A stretch of 64,000 nucleotides of DNA from Thermoanaerobacter ethanolicus JW 200 (GTDB lineage: Bacteria; Bacillota; Thermoanaerobacteria; Thermoanaerobacterales; Thermoanaerobacteraceae): the NCBI RefSeq assembly GCF_003722315.1, contig NZ_CP033580.1, positions 1,735,001 to 1,799,000 of the forward strand. The letters run 5' to 3'. Positions 54,640 to 63,572 of this stretch are shown here, piece after piece. The number at the start of each line of letters is the position of its first letter. Position 1 is the stretch's first letter. Both the position numbers and the translations under genes were made by a program. Under the pieces are notes generated by a model. The model did no database searches and was not told the DNA's origin. It saw nothing but the letters and a program-made list of their open reading frames with translations.

Positions 54640-56502
54640 ATGTTAGAACAAATTAACAGCCCTTATGATTTAAAAAAAATTGACAAAAAGGACTTTCCAC
54701 TGCTTTGTGAAGAAATACGCCAGTTTTTAATAGAAAAGGTGTCTAAAACAGGTGGGCATTTAGCTTCAAACCTTGGAATTGTTGAACTTACAGTTGCACT
54801 TCACTATGTTTTTAATTCACCTGTTGACAAAATAATTTGGGATGTTGGGCATCAATGTTATGTACATAAAATAATTACAGGTAGGAAAGACCAGTTTGAT
54901 ACTTTAAGGAAATTCAATGGCCTTTCTGGTTATACTAAAAGAACGGAAAGTGTGCATGATATATTTGGAGCAGGTCACAGTAGCACCTCTATATCTGCAG
55001 CATTGGGTATTGCCAAGGCAAGAGATTTAAAGGGTGAAAAATATTCTGTTGTAGCGGTAATCGGTGATGGAGCTTTGACAGGTGGCATGGCTTTTGAAGC
55101 ATTAAATAATGCAGGAAGGTCTAAAACAGATTTGATTGTCGTGCTAAATCACAATGAGATGTCTATTTCGGAAAACGTAGGTAGTTTATCTTTGTATTTA
55201 AGTAAACTTAGAACTGACCCTACTTACAACAAATTAAAACAAGAGGTTGATAATTTACTCAATATTGTACCTCCAATAGGAAAAAGCCTTCATAAATACA
55301 TTGAAAGAATTAAGGATTCTGTAAAACAGTTAGTAGTGCCAGGAATGTTTTTTGAAGAGATGGGCTTTACATATTTAGGACCTATTGACGGACATGACGT
55401 TGATAGCCTAATAGAGGTTTTAGAAAGAGCAAAGAAAATAAAAGGACCTATTTTAGTACATGTTATCACAAAAAAAGGCAAAGGCTATAAATTTGCAGAA
55501 AAATTTCCTGATAAATTTCATTCTGCAGCTCCTTTTGACATACAAACAGGTAAGTTTGTAAATGAGGGGCAGGCAACTTATTCTGATGTATTTGGGAAGA
55601 CTCTTACGGAAATGGCATTAAAAGATGACAAAATTATTGCAATAACTGCTGCCATGCCAGAGGGAACAGGGCTTATTCATTTTGCAAAATTGATTCCTGA
55701 AAGATTTTTTGATGTAGGAATAGCAGAGCAGCATGCTACTACCTTTGCAGCAGGAATGGCAGTGCAAGGATATAAACCTTATTTTGCAGTGTATTCTACC
55801 TTTTTACAAAGAGCTTATGACCAGCTTATACACGATGTATGTATACAAAAATTACCTGTTGTTTTTGCAATTGATAGAGCGGGAATTGTAGGAGAGGATG
55901 GAGAAACCCATCAAGGAGTTTTTGACCTATCATATTTGAGGCCTATACCTAATATAGCGATTATGTCTCCTAAAGATGCCAATGAATTAGTTGAAATGGT
56001 TAAATTATCAAGAAATCTTGACTTCCCTGTTGCCATAAGGTATCCAAGGGGAAAAGCGGGAGAATTCGATATTACAAGAGAATGCAGTATAGAGTTTGGA
56101 AAGGCAGAGTTAATTTCTGAAGGAACAGAAATAGCAATTTTTGCATTAGGAAGAATGGTAGGAAAGGTGTTAGAAGCAAAAGAAATTTTAAAAGCTTCTG
56201 ATTTGCAACCCTTTATTGTCAATTTGAGATTTGTCAAACCTGTAGATGAAGAGCTGATTTTTGATATCTCAAACAAAGTTAAATTTATTGTTACAGTGGA
56301 AGACAATGTCATAGCTGGTGGTGTTGGAAGCGCTATACTCGAGCTTTTAAATTCTAATGGAATATATAAGCCAGTTTTGCGTTTGGGGTTTCCTGATAAA
56401 TTTATTGAACACGGAGATGTGGAAAACTTGTTTAAAAAATACAATTTAGATGCCGAGTCTATCGCAAATACTATACTACAAAAATATAAGGAAATGAGGT
56501 AA
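54640..56502 (+). CDS. dxs: 1-deoxy-D-xylulose-5-phosphate synthase
   Basis: Thiamine-diphosphate enzyme (620 aa) starting the MEP isoprenoid pathway. TKTGGHLASNLGIVELTVALH near the N-terminus, the ThDP/Mg site VIGDGALTGGMAFEALNNAG, the flexible LNHNEMSISENVG, and DVGIAEQHATTFAAGMA with the catalytic glutamate are all present. The C-terminal transketolase domain is complete. Together with ispA it ties the cluster to isoprenoid synthesis. Confidence 0.97.
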   Translation: MLEQINSPYDLKKIDKKDFPLLCEEIRQFLIEKVSKTGGHLASNLGIVELTVALHYVFNSPVDKIIWDVGHQCYVHKIITGRKDQFDTLRKFNGLSGYTKRTESVHDIFGAGHSSTSISAALGIAKARDLKGEKYSVVAVIGDGALTGGMAFEALNNAGRSKTDLIVVLNHNEMSISENVGSLSLYLSKLRTDPTYNKLKQEVDNLLNIVPPIGKSLHKYIERIKDSVKQLVVPGMFFEEMGFTYLGPIDGHDVDSLIEVLERAKKIKGPILVHVITKKGKGYKFAEKFPDKFHSAAPFDIQTGKFVNEGQATYSDVFGKTLTEMALKDDKIIAITAAMPEGTGLIHFAKLIPERFFDVGIAEQHATTFAAGMAVQGYKPYFAVYSTFLQRAYDQLIHDVCIQKLPVVFAIDRAGIVGEDGETHQGVFDLSYLRPIPNIAIMSPKDANELVEMVKLSRNLDFPVAIRYPRGKAGEFDITRECSIEFGKAELISEGTEIAIFALGRMVGKVLEAKEILKASDLQPFIVNLRFVKPVDEELIFDISNKVKFIVTVEDNVIAGGVGSAILELLNSNGIYKPVLRLGFPDKFIEHGDVENLFKKYNLDAESIANTILQKYKEMR

Positions 56503-56504
56503 AT

Positions 56505-57299
56505 ATGGCTTCAAAAAAAGAAAGATTGGATGTTTTGCTTGTTCAAAAAGGTTTTTTCTCCTCAAGAGAAAAAGCAAAAGCTTCTATTATGGCAGGAGAA
56601 GTATATGTTGATGGCAAGAGAATTGAAAAAGCTGGAGAGTTTGTCAACATAGATTCTTCAATTGAAGTAAAAACTAATTCTTTACCTTATGTAAGTAGAG
56701 GTGGGCTAAAGTTACAAAAAGCGATAGAAACGTTTAATATTAATGTGACTGGCAAGATTGCCTTAGACATTGGAGCTTCCACAGGAGGTTTTACTGACTG
56801 CCTTTTAAAACACGGTGCTTTGAAAGTATATGCTGTAGATGTAGGATACGGGCAATTGGATTGGAGTTTAAGAAATGACCCTCGGGTCATAAACATGGAA
56901 AAGACTAATATAAGATTTTTAGAGACATTGCCTGAAATAGTGGACATGATCACAATAGACGTTTCTTTTATCTCCCTTGAACTTGTTATACCTTCTGCAG
57001 ATAAATTTTTAAAACCAGAGGGAGATTTGATAGCTTTAATAAAACCTCAATTTGAAGCAGGGAGAGAAAAAGTAGGTAAAAAAGGCGTCGTGAGAGACCC
57101 GGCTGTTCATAGGGAAGTGATTGAAAAAATTGTGACTTTGTTTCAAAAGTTTAACTACGGTATAATAGATATTACCTATTCTCCTATAAAAGGGGCAGAA
57201 GGCAATATAGAATATTTAATTTACGGCAAAAAGGGAATTGAAAAGCAACACAATTTTGACATTACGAAAATTGTAAAAGAGGCATTTAAAAATTTGTAG
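56505..57299 (+). CDS. tlyA: TlyA-family rRNA methyltransferase (YqxC-like)
   Basis: A 264-residue protein: an S4 RNA-binding domain (residues 6-65, RLDVLLVQKGFFSSREKAKA) joined to an FtsJ-like SAM methyltransferase (KIALDIGASTGGFTDCLL, VYAVDVGYGQLDWSLR, DMITIDVSFISLELVI). TlyA makes 2'-O-methylcytidine in 16S and 23S rRNA in Mycobacterium; Firmicutes homologs are less studied. It starts two bases after dxs. Confidence 0.93.
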   Translation: MASKKERLDVLLVQKGFFSSREKAKASIMAGEVYVDGKRIEKAGEFVNIDSSIEVKTNSLPYVSRGGLKLQKAIETFNINVTGKIALDIGASTGGFTDCLLKHGALKVYAVDVGYGQLDWSLRNDPRVINMEKTNIRFLETLPEIVDMITIDVSFISLELVIPSADKFLKPEGDLIALIKPQFEAGREKVGKKGVVRDPAVHREVIEKIVTLFQKFNYGIIDITYSPIKGAEGNIEYLIYGKKGIEKQHNFDITKIVKEAFKNL

Positions 57300-57348
57300 C
57301 AGGAAAATTTGTTTTTTTGTAGAATATGATAAATGTGGTGATATTATA

Positions 57349-58200
57349 ATGAAAAAAGTCGGTGTAATTCCAAATATTAATAAAGATAAAGACTTAGAAG
57401 TGACAAAATCTGTAGTAAAATGGCTATTGGAGCATGGTTCTGAACCATATCTTAACGAAATAGTTGCGTCTAAAATGGGTTATGATGAATACGGTAGAAA
57501 ATCTACAGATATATATAGTAAATGCGATTTTATAATTGCTTTAGGTGGAGATGGTACTATTTTAAATGTTGCAAGGCTTTGTGCGCCTTTTGACACGCCT
57601 ATTTTTGCCGTGAATTTAGGTCATCTTGGATTTCTTACGGAAGTAGATGTAAATGAGGTGTTTGTTTCTTTAGATAAAATATATAAAGGAGAATATACAG
57701 TAGAAAAAAGGATGATGCTAGAGGCAAATGTAGTTAAAAATGATATGGAGATTATTAATTTTAGAGCTTTGAATGATATTGTCATTACAAGAGGAGCTTT
57801 TTCAAGAATGGCTCGTATAAATACCTATGTCAATAATAACTATGTAGATACTTATTTAGCAGATGGAGTAATAATTGCAACTCCTACTGGTTCAACTGCT
57901 TATTCACTTTCAGCAGGAGGTCCTATTGTATATCCTACAGTAGAAGTTATAATAATAACACCTATATGTCCCCATACTTTATATTCAAGGTCTATAATAG
58001 TTTCACGAGAGGATGTCCTCAGGTTGGAAATAAGCGAAGAGAATCAAGATTTAATGATAACAACCGACGGACAACAGGGATATAAACTTGATTATAGAGA
58101 TATAATTTACATTAAAAAAAGCAATGAATATACCAATCTTATAAAAGTAAAAAATACCAATTTTTTTGACTTATTGAGGGACAAACTTACAGAAAGATAA
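57349..58200 (+). CDS. nadK: NAD kinase
   Basis: ATP-dependent phosphorylation of NAD to NADP (283 aa). ALGGDGTILNVARL (about residues 65-78) is the kinase motif, FAVNLGHLGFLTEVD binds substrate, and GVIIATPTGSTAYSLSAGGPIVYP forms the conserved central loop. A GGTG site precedes the ATG. Its stop codon lies in the 12-base sequence that is repeated at the far side of the IS element. Confidence 0.96.
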   Translation: MKKVGVIPNINKDKDLEVTKSVVKWLLEHGSEPYLNEIVASKMGYDEYGRKSTDIYSKCDFIIALGGDGTILNVARLCAPFDTPIFAVNLGHLGFLTEVDVNEVFVSLDKIYKGEYTVEKRMMLEANVVKNDMEIINFRALNDIVITRGAFSRMARINTYVNNNYVDTYLADGVIIATPTGSTAYSLSAGGPIVYPTVEVIIITPICPHTLYSRSIIVSREDVLRLEISEENQDLMITTDGQQGYKLDYRDIIYIKKSNEYTNLIKVKNTNFFDLLRDKLTER

Positions 58201-58406
58201 AATAGGGATGTGCAAAATTAATTAAAATAATCACGAACAAAAACCAAAATATGTATGACATACAATATATAGTAATCAACACTGACAATCAAACATAAAG
58301 GAAGTGGTAAGGGAAAAGAAAAGGCAAAAAGAGGAGCTAAAAAAGGGCATAAATATCCTGTAGAAGTCAAATGTTAAAAAATGGCATGAACTAAATTCAG
58401 CAAAAG

Positions 58407-59684
58407 TTAAGCCGATTGCATCAGAGCACTAAGAGACTTAAACTCATCAAATTTACCCAGTTTAATAGCTACAATAGCGACAGTAAGCAAAGTAATATGG
58501 CCAAAAGTATTAAGGTTGCTGACAGAATTAATATTTCTAACATAAGCCTTTTCAAAATCTAGAGCTTTAAATCGAGAATTATATCTTTCTGATTCTACTC
58601 TTAGTCTATAGACAGCCTTAAAATATAGGGAGTCTCTATTAATAGAAGACCTATAATCAGAAGATATAATAGCATACTTAGTACAGCCTCTATGCTTTTT
58701 GCCATTAAAATATTTAGGATGCTTTATAGGGCAGGCAGAGTCATCTTTAGAATTACAGAACTTGCAAACAAATTTTTGCTTAATAAAACCATCAAAATAC
58801 TGCTTGCCGTCTTTGAGCATTTTAATACCTGCTTCACAAACCATATAACCATCATCAGTCAGTGGGGGACTTTTAGAATTACGCTTGTTAAGAGGAATAA
58901 AACAATGACCATGGAGAGTATCTCTAACAAAATTATAAACTCTCTTAACATCATACCCCTTATCGGCAATAAAATTAACATACTTAAGGTTAAACCACTT
59001 ATTAGTCTTTTCAAGTAAAGACAAAGCAACTTCAAAATCGGGGACATCAGCGGGAGTAGTAGTTTCAGCGATAGGTAATCCAGAGATAGCATCAACAATA
59101 ATATGATTTTTATAGCCCCAATAAAACTTATAACGTTTATTAGAAGAATCATTAGAAGCAGAATAAACGCCTAATTTACAATCCTTATCAGACTTAGGCT
59201 GATTATCTTTAGAGAATTTATTTTTAGAAAAAGACTTAGGGTTATTTAACTTAGTGTTAGCTTTAATAGGGGTAGAGTCCATGGAAATAAACTCACCAGA
59301 GATAATGCCCATATTTTTGAGGATATTGACTTGATTTTGAAAGATAGAGGTCAAATAATCATGAGAGAACTCATTAATAAAACGGCGGAAAGTCCAATAA
59401 GAAGGAAGAGGTTTAAGGATGTTAAAGCCACAAAGATGAGCAATGATAAGATTATTGCGGAGATAATCTAAAAGGTCAGAAATTGTACCGAATCTTTCAG
59501 CTTTCATAACAATAAAAGCTCTAAACATTGCATGATGAGAATAACCCTTACGGCCAGGACTAGAGGAAGGGAATTCAGGTATTGAAGACAAGTCTAGATT
59601 TTTAAACATAGAAGAATAGAAATCAATTTTAGACAGAGAAGTAAAGAGTTCAGGTATATTTAAAAGCAATTGAAGCTGGTACAT
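58407..59684 (-). CDS. DDE transposase (IS5/IS1182-like)
   Basis: A 425-residue transposase reading leftward. A DUF772-like N-terminal domain (YSHHAMFRAFIVMKAERFG) precedes the catalytic core: first Asp in SMDSTPIKAN (about D139), second in FIADKGYDVKR, Glu in RLRVESERYNSRFK. A cysteine group (CKFCNSKDDSACP) lies between the second Asp and the Glu. The gene appears intact, so the element may be active. The ribosome site GGAGGGGG on the - strand is inside an inverted repeat. The family label is approximate; the IS1182/IS1634 groups look similar. Confidence 0.87.
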   Translation of the reverse strand: MYQLQLLLNIPELFTSLSKIDFYSSMFKNLDLSSIPEFPSSSPGRKGYSHHAMFRAFIVMKAERFGTISDLLDYLRNNLIIAHLCGFNILKPLPSYWTFRRFINEFSHDYLTSIFQNQVNILKNMGIISGEFISMDSTPIKANTKLNNPKSFSKNKFSKDNQPKSDKDCKLGVYSASNDSSNKRYKFYWGYKNHIIVDAISGLPIAETTTPADVPDFEVALSLLEKTNKWFNLKYVNFIADKGYDVKRVYNFVRDTLHGHCFIPLNKRNSKSPPLTDDGYMVCEAGIKMLKDGKQYFDGFIKQKFVCKFCNSKDDSACPIKHPKYFNGKKHRGCTKYAIISSDYRSSINRDSLYFKAVYRLRVESERYNSRFKALDFEKAYVRNINSVSNLNTFGHITLLTVAIVAIKLGKFDEFKSLSALMQSA

Positions 59685-59763
59685 GTAGGATTTCCCCCTC
59701 CTTAAAAAATATTTTCATGCGGTATATATAATAATTCGACAAATGGGAGGGGAAATCCTACAT
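59683..59763 (-). promoter_or_regulatory. inverted repeat enclosing the transposase ribosome site
   Basis: Arms 59683-59701 and 59746-59763 pair over 18 bases with one bulged C and leave a 44-base loop. On the - strand the second arm contains the GGAGG ribosome site and the ATG of the transposase. Transcripts entering from outside would carry both arms; those starting in the loop (TATATA-rich, candidate -10) would carry only the second. Confidence 0.65.
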
Positions 59764-59882
59764 AAAAGATAAAAAATTCAAGAGTGATAGGAAAAAAGTA
59801 TGTCTGTAGAATGGCTTAAATTAAGGCTTCTGAATTTTGCACAAGTCTAGAAAGATAAAAAGTAAAAGAGGTGAAGATTACT

Positions 59883-60338
59883 ATGATGAAAATAGCTCGA
59901 CACGCAAAAATTCTTGAAATAATCTCTGAAAAAGAAATTGAAACACAGGAAGAGTTAGCAGCTGAACTTCAAAAACAAGGTATTGATGTGACTCAAGCGA
60001 CTGTGTCAAGAGATATAAAAGAATTGAGACTGATAAAAGTTTTAACAGAGGATGGAAAAAGATATAAATACGCCCCGATGGGAAAAGTAGATAGCCATAT
60101 TACAGATAGACTAATGACTTTATTATCTGAGTCTATAGTGAGCGTGGATTATGCTGGAAATATCATAGCTATAAAAACGTTATCAGGCACAGCTCCCGCA
60201 GCAGCAGAGGCGATTGATACATTAAATTGGAAAGATATAGTTGGAACTTTAGCAGGTGACAATACCATTTTTGTTTTAGTGAGAAATGAAGAAGCTGTTC
60301 AAGAGCTATTGGAGAAATTCAGAAAGTTAGTTAAGTGA
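59883..60338 (+). CDS. argR: arginine repressor ArgR/AhrC
   Basis: A 151-residue hexameric arginine sensor. The N-terminal winged helix has [29 protein letters not shown]. The C-terminal domain has [15 protein letters not shown] and [13 protein letters not shown], which bind arginine. I choose ATG 59883 with GAGGTGA upstream over GTG 59871, which lies in the ribosome site; ATG 59886 is also possible. The IS lies directly upstream, so its native promoter may have been displaced. Confidence 0.95.
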   Translation: MMKIARHAKILEIISEKEIETQEELAAELQKQGIDVTQATVSRDIKELRLIKVLTEDGKRYKYAPMGKVDSHITDRLMTLLSESIVSVDYAGNIIAIKTLSGTAPAAAEAIDTLNWKDIVGTLAGDNTIFVLVRNEEAVQELLEKFRKLVK

Positions 60339-60355
60339 TTTTTGGGGGTTTTGTT

Positions 60356-62056
60356 ATGCTTTTAGCACTTAGCATCCAAAACGTTGCACTTATTGACAAG
60401 GCAGAAATACAATTTGAAGAAGGATTCAATGTATTAACTGGAGAAACAGGAGCAGGGAAATCTATAGTTATAGACTCGGTTTTGCTGCTTTTAGGTAGTC
60501 GAGCCAGTAGAGATATAATACGTACTGGTGAAGAAAAAGCTATCGTAGAAGGAATATTTTTTGTGGATTCTAACAAGGATAAAATTGTAGAAATTTTAGA
60601 AGAAGTAGGTTTGAGCTTAGAAGAGGATGATACTTTGATAATAAATAGAGAAATTACAAGCAGTGGAAGAAGTTATTGTAGGATAAATGGCAGAATAGTG
60701 CCTCTTTCTTTTTTGAGTAAAATAGGTGCTTTCTTGGTAGATATTTTAGGTCAACATGAGCATCAGTTTCTTTTAGACAATACAAAACATCTTTCTATTT
60801 TAGATAATTTTGGTGACCAAAAGTTTAAAAGTTTAAAAGAAAAATTTAAAGAGCTGTTAGAAGAAGATAGAAAGATACAAAATGAGATTTCAAGTTTTTT
60901 TAAAGATGAAAAAGAAAAGAATGAAACAATTGATCTTTTGAAGTATCAAATTGAAGAGATTGAAAAGGCGAATTTGAGCGTAGAAGAGGAAACACAGTTG
61001 TTAGAAAAAAGAAATTTGCTTATGAATTTCGAAAAATTATTTACTGCTATGAATTCTAGTTACAAAATTTTGTACGAAGGTAGTGGGAGCTTTTCTGTTT
61101 TAGATAATTTACATGTTGTAATAAAAAATTTAGAAACAGCCTTTTCTATAGAGGAAAAGCTTAAAGGTTTAAAAGATAAGCTGGAGAATATTCTCTATGA
61201 ATTAGAGGATTGTGCTTTACAGGTACGGGATTACTTGAATGGCTTAGATTTTAACCAGCAAAGTTTAGAGGAAATAGAAATACGATTAGATCAAATAAAT
61301 TCCTTGAAAAGAAAATATGGACCTACAATACAGCATATTTTAGAATTTAAAGAAAATAAAAAAAGAGAATTAGAGAATATATTAAATTTTGAAGAAAAGC
61401 AAGAAGAATTGAAGCTTAAGCAGCAAAAGTTATGGAAAAAAATTTTAGAAGTTGGTGAAGCATTACATCTCAAAAGGAAGCAAATAGCAGATAACATAGA
61501 AAAAAATATAAATCAAATTTTAGTTGAACTTAATATGCCAAATGCTTATTTTAAAGTGAATATAGAAAAAATGGAAGAACCTACTGAAACAGGATTTGAT
61601 AAAATTGAATTTTTAATTTCTACAAATATAGGAGAGCCTTTAAAACCTTTGTCTAAAATTGCTTCTGGTGGCGAGCTTTCGAGAATTATGCTGGCATTAA
61701 AAACTATTCTCGCTTCCGCAGATGGAATTTCCACTTTGATTTTCGACGAAGTTGATACAGGAATAAGCGGGAAAACTGCCCAATTAGTAGCTGAAAAAAT
61801 GGCGTATCTTTCTAAAAAACATCAATTGATTTGTGTGACTCATTTACCTCAAATCGCTTCTATGGCAGATACACATTATCGAATCTCCAAAATTACAAAA
61901 AATGAAAGAACTTATATAAATGTGGAAAAACTTGACTATCAAGGTAAAATAAATGAATTAGCTCGTATTATGGGAGGATCACATGTTACTCAGACTACTT
62001 TAGAACATTCAAAAGAATTATTAGATATTGCATCTCAATTTAAAAGCAAAATTTAA
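60356..62056 (+). CDS. recN: DNA repair protein RecN
   Basis: SMC-like ATPase (566 aa) for double-strand break repair. Walker A GETGAGKSIV (about residues 30-39) and the arm of long coiled coils (about 150-370) are followed by the signature LSKIASGGELSRIMLALK and Walker B STLIFDEVDTGISG. The end LICVTHLPQIASMAD is conserved. ATG 60356 follows TGGGGGT; the earlier ATG overlaps argR. Order argR-recN-spoIVB-spo0A is as in Bacillus. Confidence 0.96.
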   Translation: MLLALSIQNVALIDKAEIQFEEGFNVLTGETGAGKSIVIDSVLLLLGSRASRDIIRTGEEKAIVEGIFFVDSNKDKIVEILEEVGLSLEEDDTLIINREITSSGRSYCRINGRIVPLSFLSKIGAFLVDILGQHEHQFLLDNTKHLSILDNFGDQKFKSLKEKFKELLEEDRKIQNEISSFFKDEKEKNETIDLLKYQIEEIEKANLSVEEETQLLEKRNLLMNFEKLFTAMNSSYKILYEGSGSFSVLDNLHVVIKNLETAFSIEEKLKGLKDKLENILYELEDCALQVRDYLNGLDFNQQSLEEIEIRLDQINSLKRKYGPTIQHILEFKENKKRELENILNFEEKQEELKLKQQKLWKKILEVGEALHLKRKQIADNIEKNINQILVELNMPNAYFKVNIEKMEEPTETGFDKIEFLISTNIGEPLKPLSKIASGGELSRIMLALKTILASADGISTLIFDEVDTGISGKTAQLVAEKMAYLSKKHQLICVTHLPQIASMADTHYRISKITKNERTYINVEKLDYQGKINELARIMGGSHVTQTTLEHSKELLDIASQFKSKI

Positions 62057-62069
62057 TATTTTAGTTTAA

Positions 62070-62173
62070 TCTCACTTCCTTTTACTATCGGATAATATAT
62101 TGACAGTATATAAAGCTTTAAAAAAGGTTAAGTTAATTTTAGATTAAAATAAGCTGCAAAAAAGGAAGTGAGA
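62070..62173 (+). promoter_or_regulatory. long-range inverted repeat hiding the spoIVB ribosome site, with a candidate SigF promoter in the loop
   Basis: TCTCACTTCCTTTT (62070-62083) is the perfect 14-base complement of AAAAGGAAGTGAGA (62160-62173), which is the spoIVB ribosome site. Between the arms lies GTATA (62106-62110), a 15-base spacer and GGTTAAGTTA (62126-62135), close to the Bacillus SigF pattern. RNA started there would lack the first arm. Confidence 0.6.
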
Positions 62174-62175
62174 GA

Positions 62176-63489
62176 ATGACAAAAAATACAGTAAAATTGC
62201 TACTTTTTATATCCTTAAGCTTTTTTTTAGTATTTGCAAATTATTTTACTCCTATACAAGATATAGCGAAAACTCCCTCAAGTTTTAAATTTTTTCAAGG
62301 TGAAAAAGTTAATTATAACTTTAATATACCAATAAAAGTAAGTTTTCAAGCTGATAAAAAAGGTTTTTTAAAAATTAATGAGACAGAAGATAAAAATGTT
62401 TTAAATTTGAAAGAACCTATTACTATAGAAGCGGTAAACACTGGCACAGTAAATTTGGATTTTAAGCTCTTTGGAATATTTCCTATAAAGCATATCAGTG
62501 TTGACATCGTTCCGACAATAAAAGTAGTACCGGGCGGCCAAGCGATAGGGGTCAAGTTAAATACAAAGGGAGTATTAGTAGTAGGCTATTCAGATATAAT
62601 GGGGGAGGACGGTAAAATTTATAGTCCTTATAAGCAAGGGAAAATACAGATAGGAGATATAATATTAGAAGTCAACGGCAGGGAAATAAAACAAGCAGAA
62701 GATATTACTAACATTGCAAATGAATTACGTGGGAAAGCTTTAAAATTAAAAATAAATAGAAAAAATCATATTTTTTATACTACCATTTATCCTATAAAGT
62801 CAAAAGAGGATAGACAATACAGAATAGGTCTTTGGGTGAGAGACCACACTGCTGGTATAGGTACTTTAACCTTTTATTATCCTACTAGCAAGATGTATGG
62901 AGCTTTAGGTCATGCTATAACTGATATAGATACTGGTCACATGTTATCAGTAGAAAATGGAGAGATTATGAATTCTCGAATTACTTCTATTGACCAAGGA
63001 AGAAGAAGTAAACCTGGGGAATTAAAAGGGATTTTTTTAGAAGAAGTTGATACAATAGGGAATATATTAAAAAACACTGAATTTGGAATTTACGGGAATA
63101 TGTATGAAGACTTTAAGAACGATTTGTATGGCGAGATTCCTATAGCATATCAAAGCCAAATAAAAGAAGGGCCAGCTAAAATATTGGCTACCATTGATAA
63201 TACAGGTATACAGCAATTTGATATTGAAATTATCAAAAAAGCGTATCAAGAAACTCCTAGCCCTAAAAGTATGATAATTAAAATTGTTGACAAGAATTTA
63301 TTAAAAAAGACTGGAGGCATAATACAGGGTATGAGTGGTAGTCCTATTATACAAGATGGAAAACTGGTAGGAGCAGTTACTCACGTTTTTGTGAATGACC
63401 CTACAAAAGGATATGCTGTTTATGCAGAATGGATGATTAATGAAATGAATAATCTACTTAATAATAAACAAGTCTTTACAAATAATTAA
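62176..63489 (+). CDS. spoIVB: SpoIVB serine peptidase
   Basis: Forespore-secreted S55 peptidase (437 aa) that in Bacillus cleaves SpoIVFA and so releases SpoIVFB to process pro-SigK. An N-terminal membrane/signal segment (about residues 7-24) is followed by a PDZ domain (about 110-200; GQAIGVKLNTKGVLVVGY, then GDIILEVNGREI). The catalytic part has the histidine in GALGHAITDID (about 245) and the serine in GMSGSPI (387-389). sigK is in the same window; spoIVFAB is not. Confidence 0.95.
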   Translation: MTKNTVKLLLFISLSFFLVFANYFTPIQDIAKTPSSFKFFQGEKVNYNFNIPIKVSFQADKKGFLKINETEDKNVLNLKEPITIEAVNTGTVNLDFKLFGIFPIKHISVDIVPTIKVVPGGQAIGVKLNTKGVLVVGYSDIMGEDGKIYSPYKQGKIQIGDIILEVNGREIKQAEDITNIANELRGKALKLKINRKNHIFYTTIYPIKSKEDRQYRIGLWVRDHTAGIGTLTFYYPTSKMYGALGHAITDIDTGHMLSVENGEIMNSRITSIDQGRRSKPGELKGIFLEEVDTIGNILKNTEFGIYGNMYEDFKNDLYGEIPIAYQSQIKEGPAKILATIDNTGIQQFDIEIIKKAYQETPSPKSMIIKIVDKNLLKKTGGIIQGMSGSPIIQDGKLVGAVTHVFVNDPTKGYAVYAEWMINEMNNLLNNKQVFTNN

Positions 63490-63505
63490 AATTTTTTGGG
63501 AAAAA

Positions 63506-63534
63506 GAAGGAAATTCAATTATTATGTAGAATAA
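63506..63534 (+). promoter_or_regulatory. SigH-type promoter and possible 0A box of spo0A
   Basis: GAAGGAAAT (63506-63514), an 11-base spacer, GTAGAATAA (63526-63534): both fit the Bacillus SigH consensus and spacing. TGTAGAA (63525-63531), one base from the 0A-box core TGTCGAA, overlaps the -10. Confidence 0.7.
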
Positions 63535-63572
63535 ATATTATATACTAATATTAGCAATGGGAGGTTAAATAA

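Larger units (their letters stand above)
58209..59843 (-). mobile_element. insertion sequence between nadK and argR
   Basis: About 1.6 kb bounded by 11-bp inverted repeats TGTGCAAAATT (58209-58219) and its complement (59833-59843). It encodes one DDE transposase on the - strand. A 12-base direct repeat, AGAAAGATAAAA, occurs just outside at 58191-58202 and 59849-59860 and may be the target duplication, though six and five bases separate it from the terminal repeats, so the exact ends are unsure. The 200 bases at 58209-58406 hold no gene I can support. Confidence 0.8.

Noticed and set aside
58692-59018. Plus-strand open frame inside the IS
   Set aside because: It is the complement of the transposase reading frame and lacks a start signal and family likeness.
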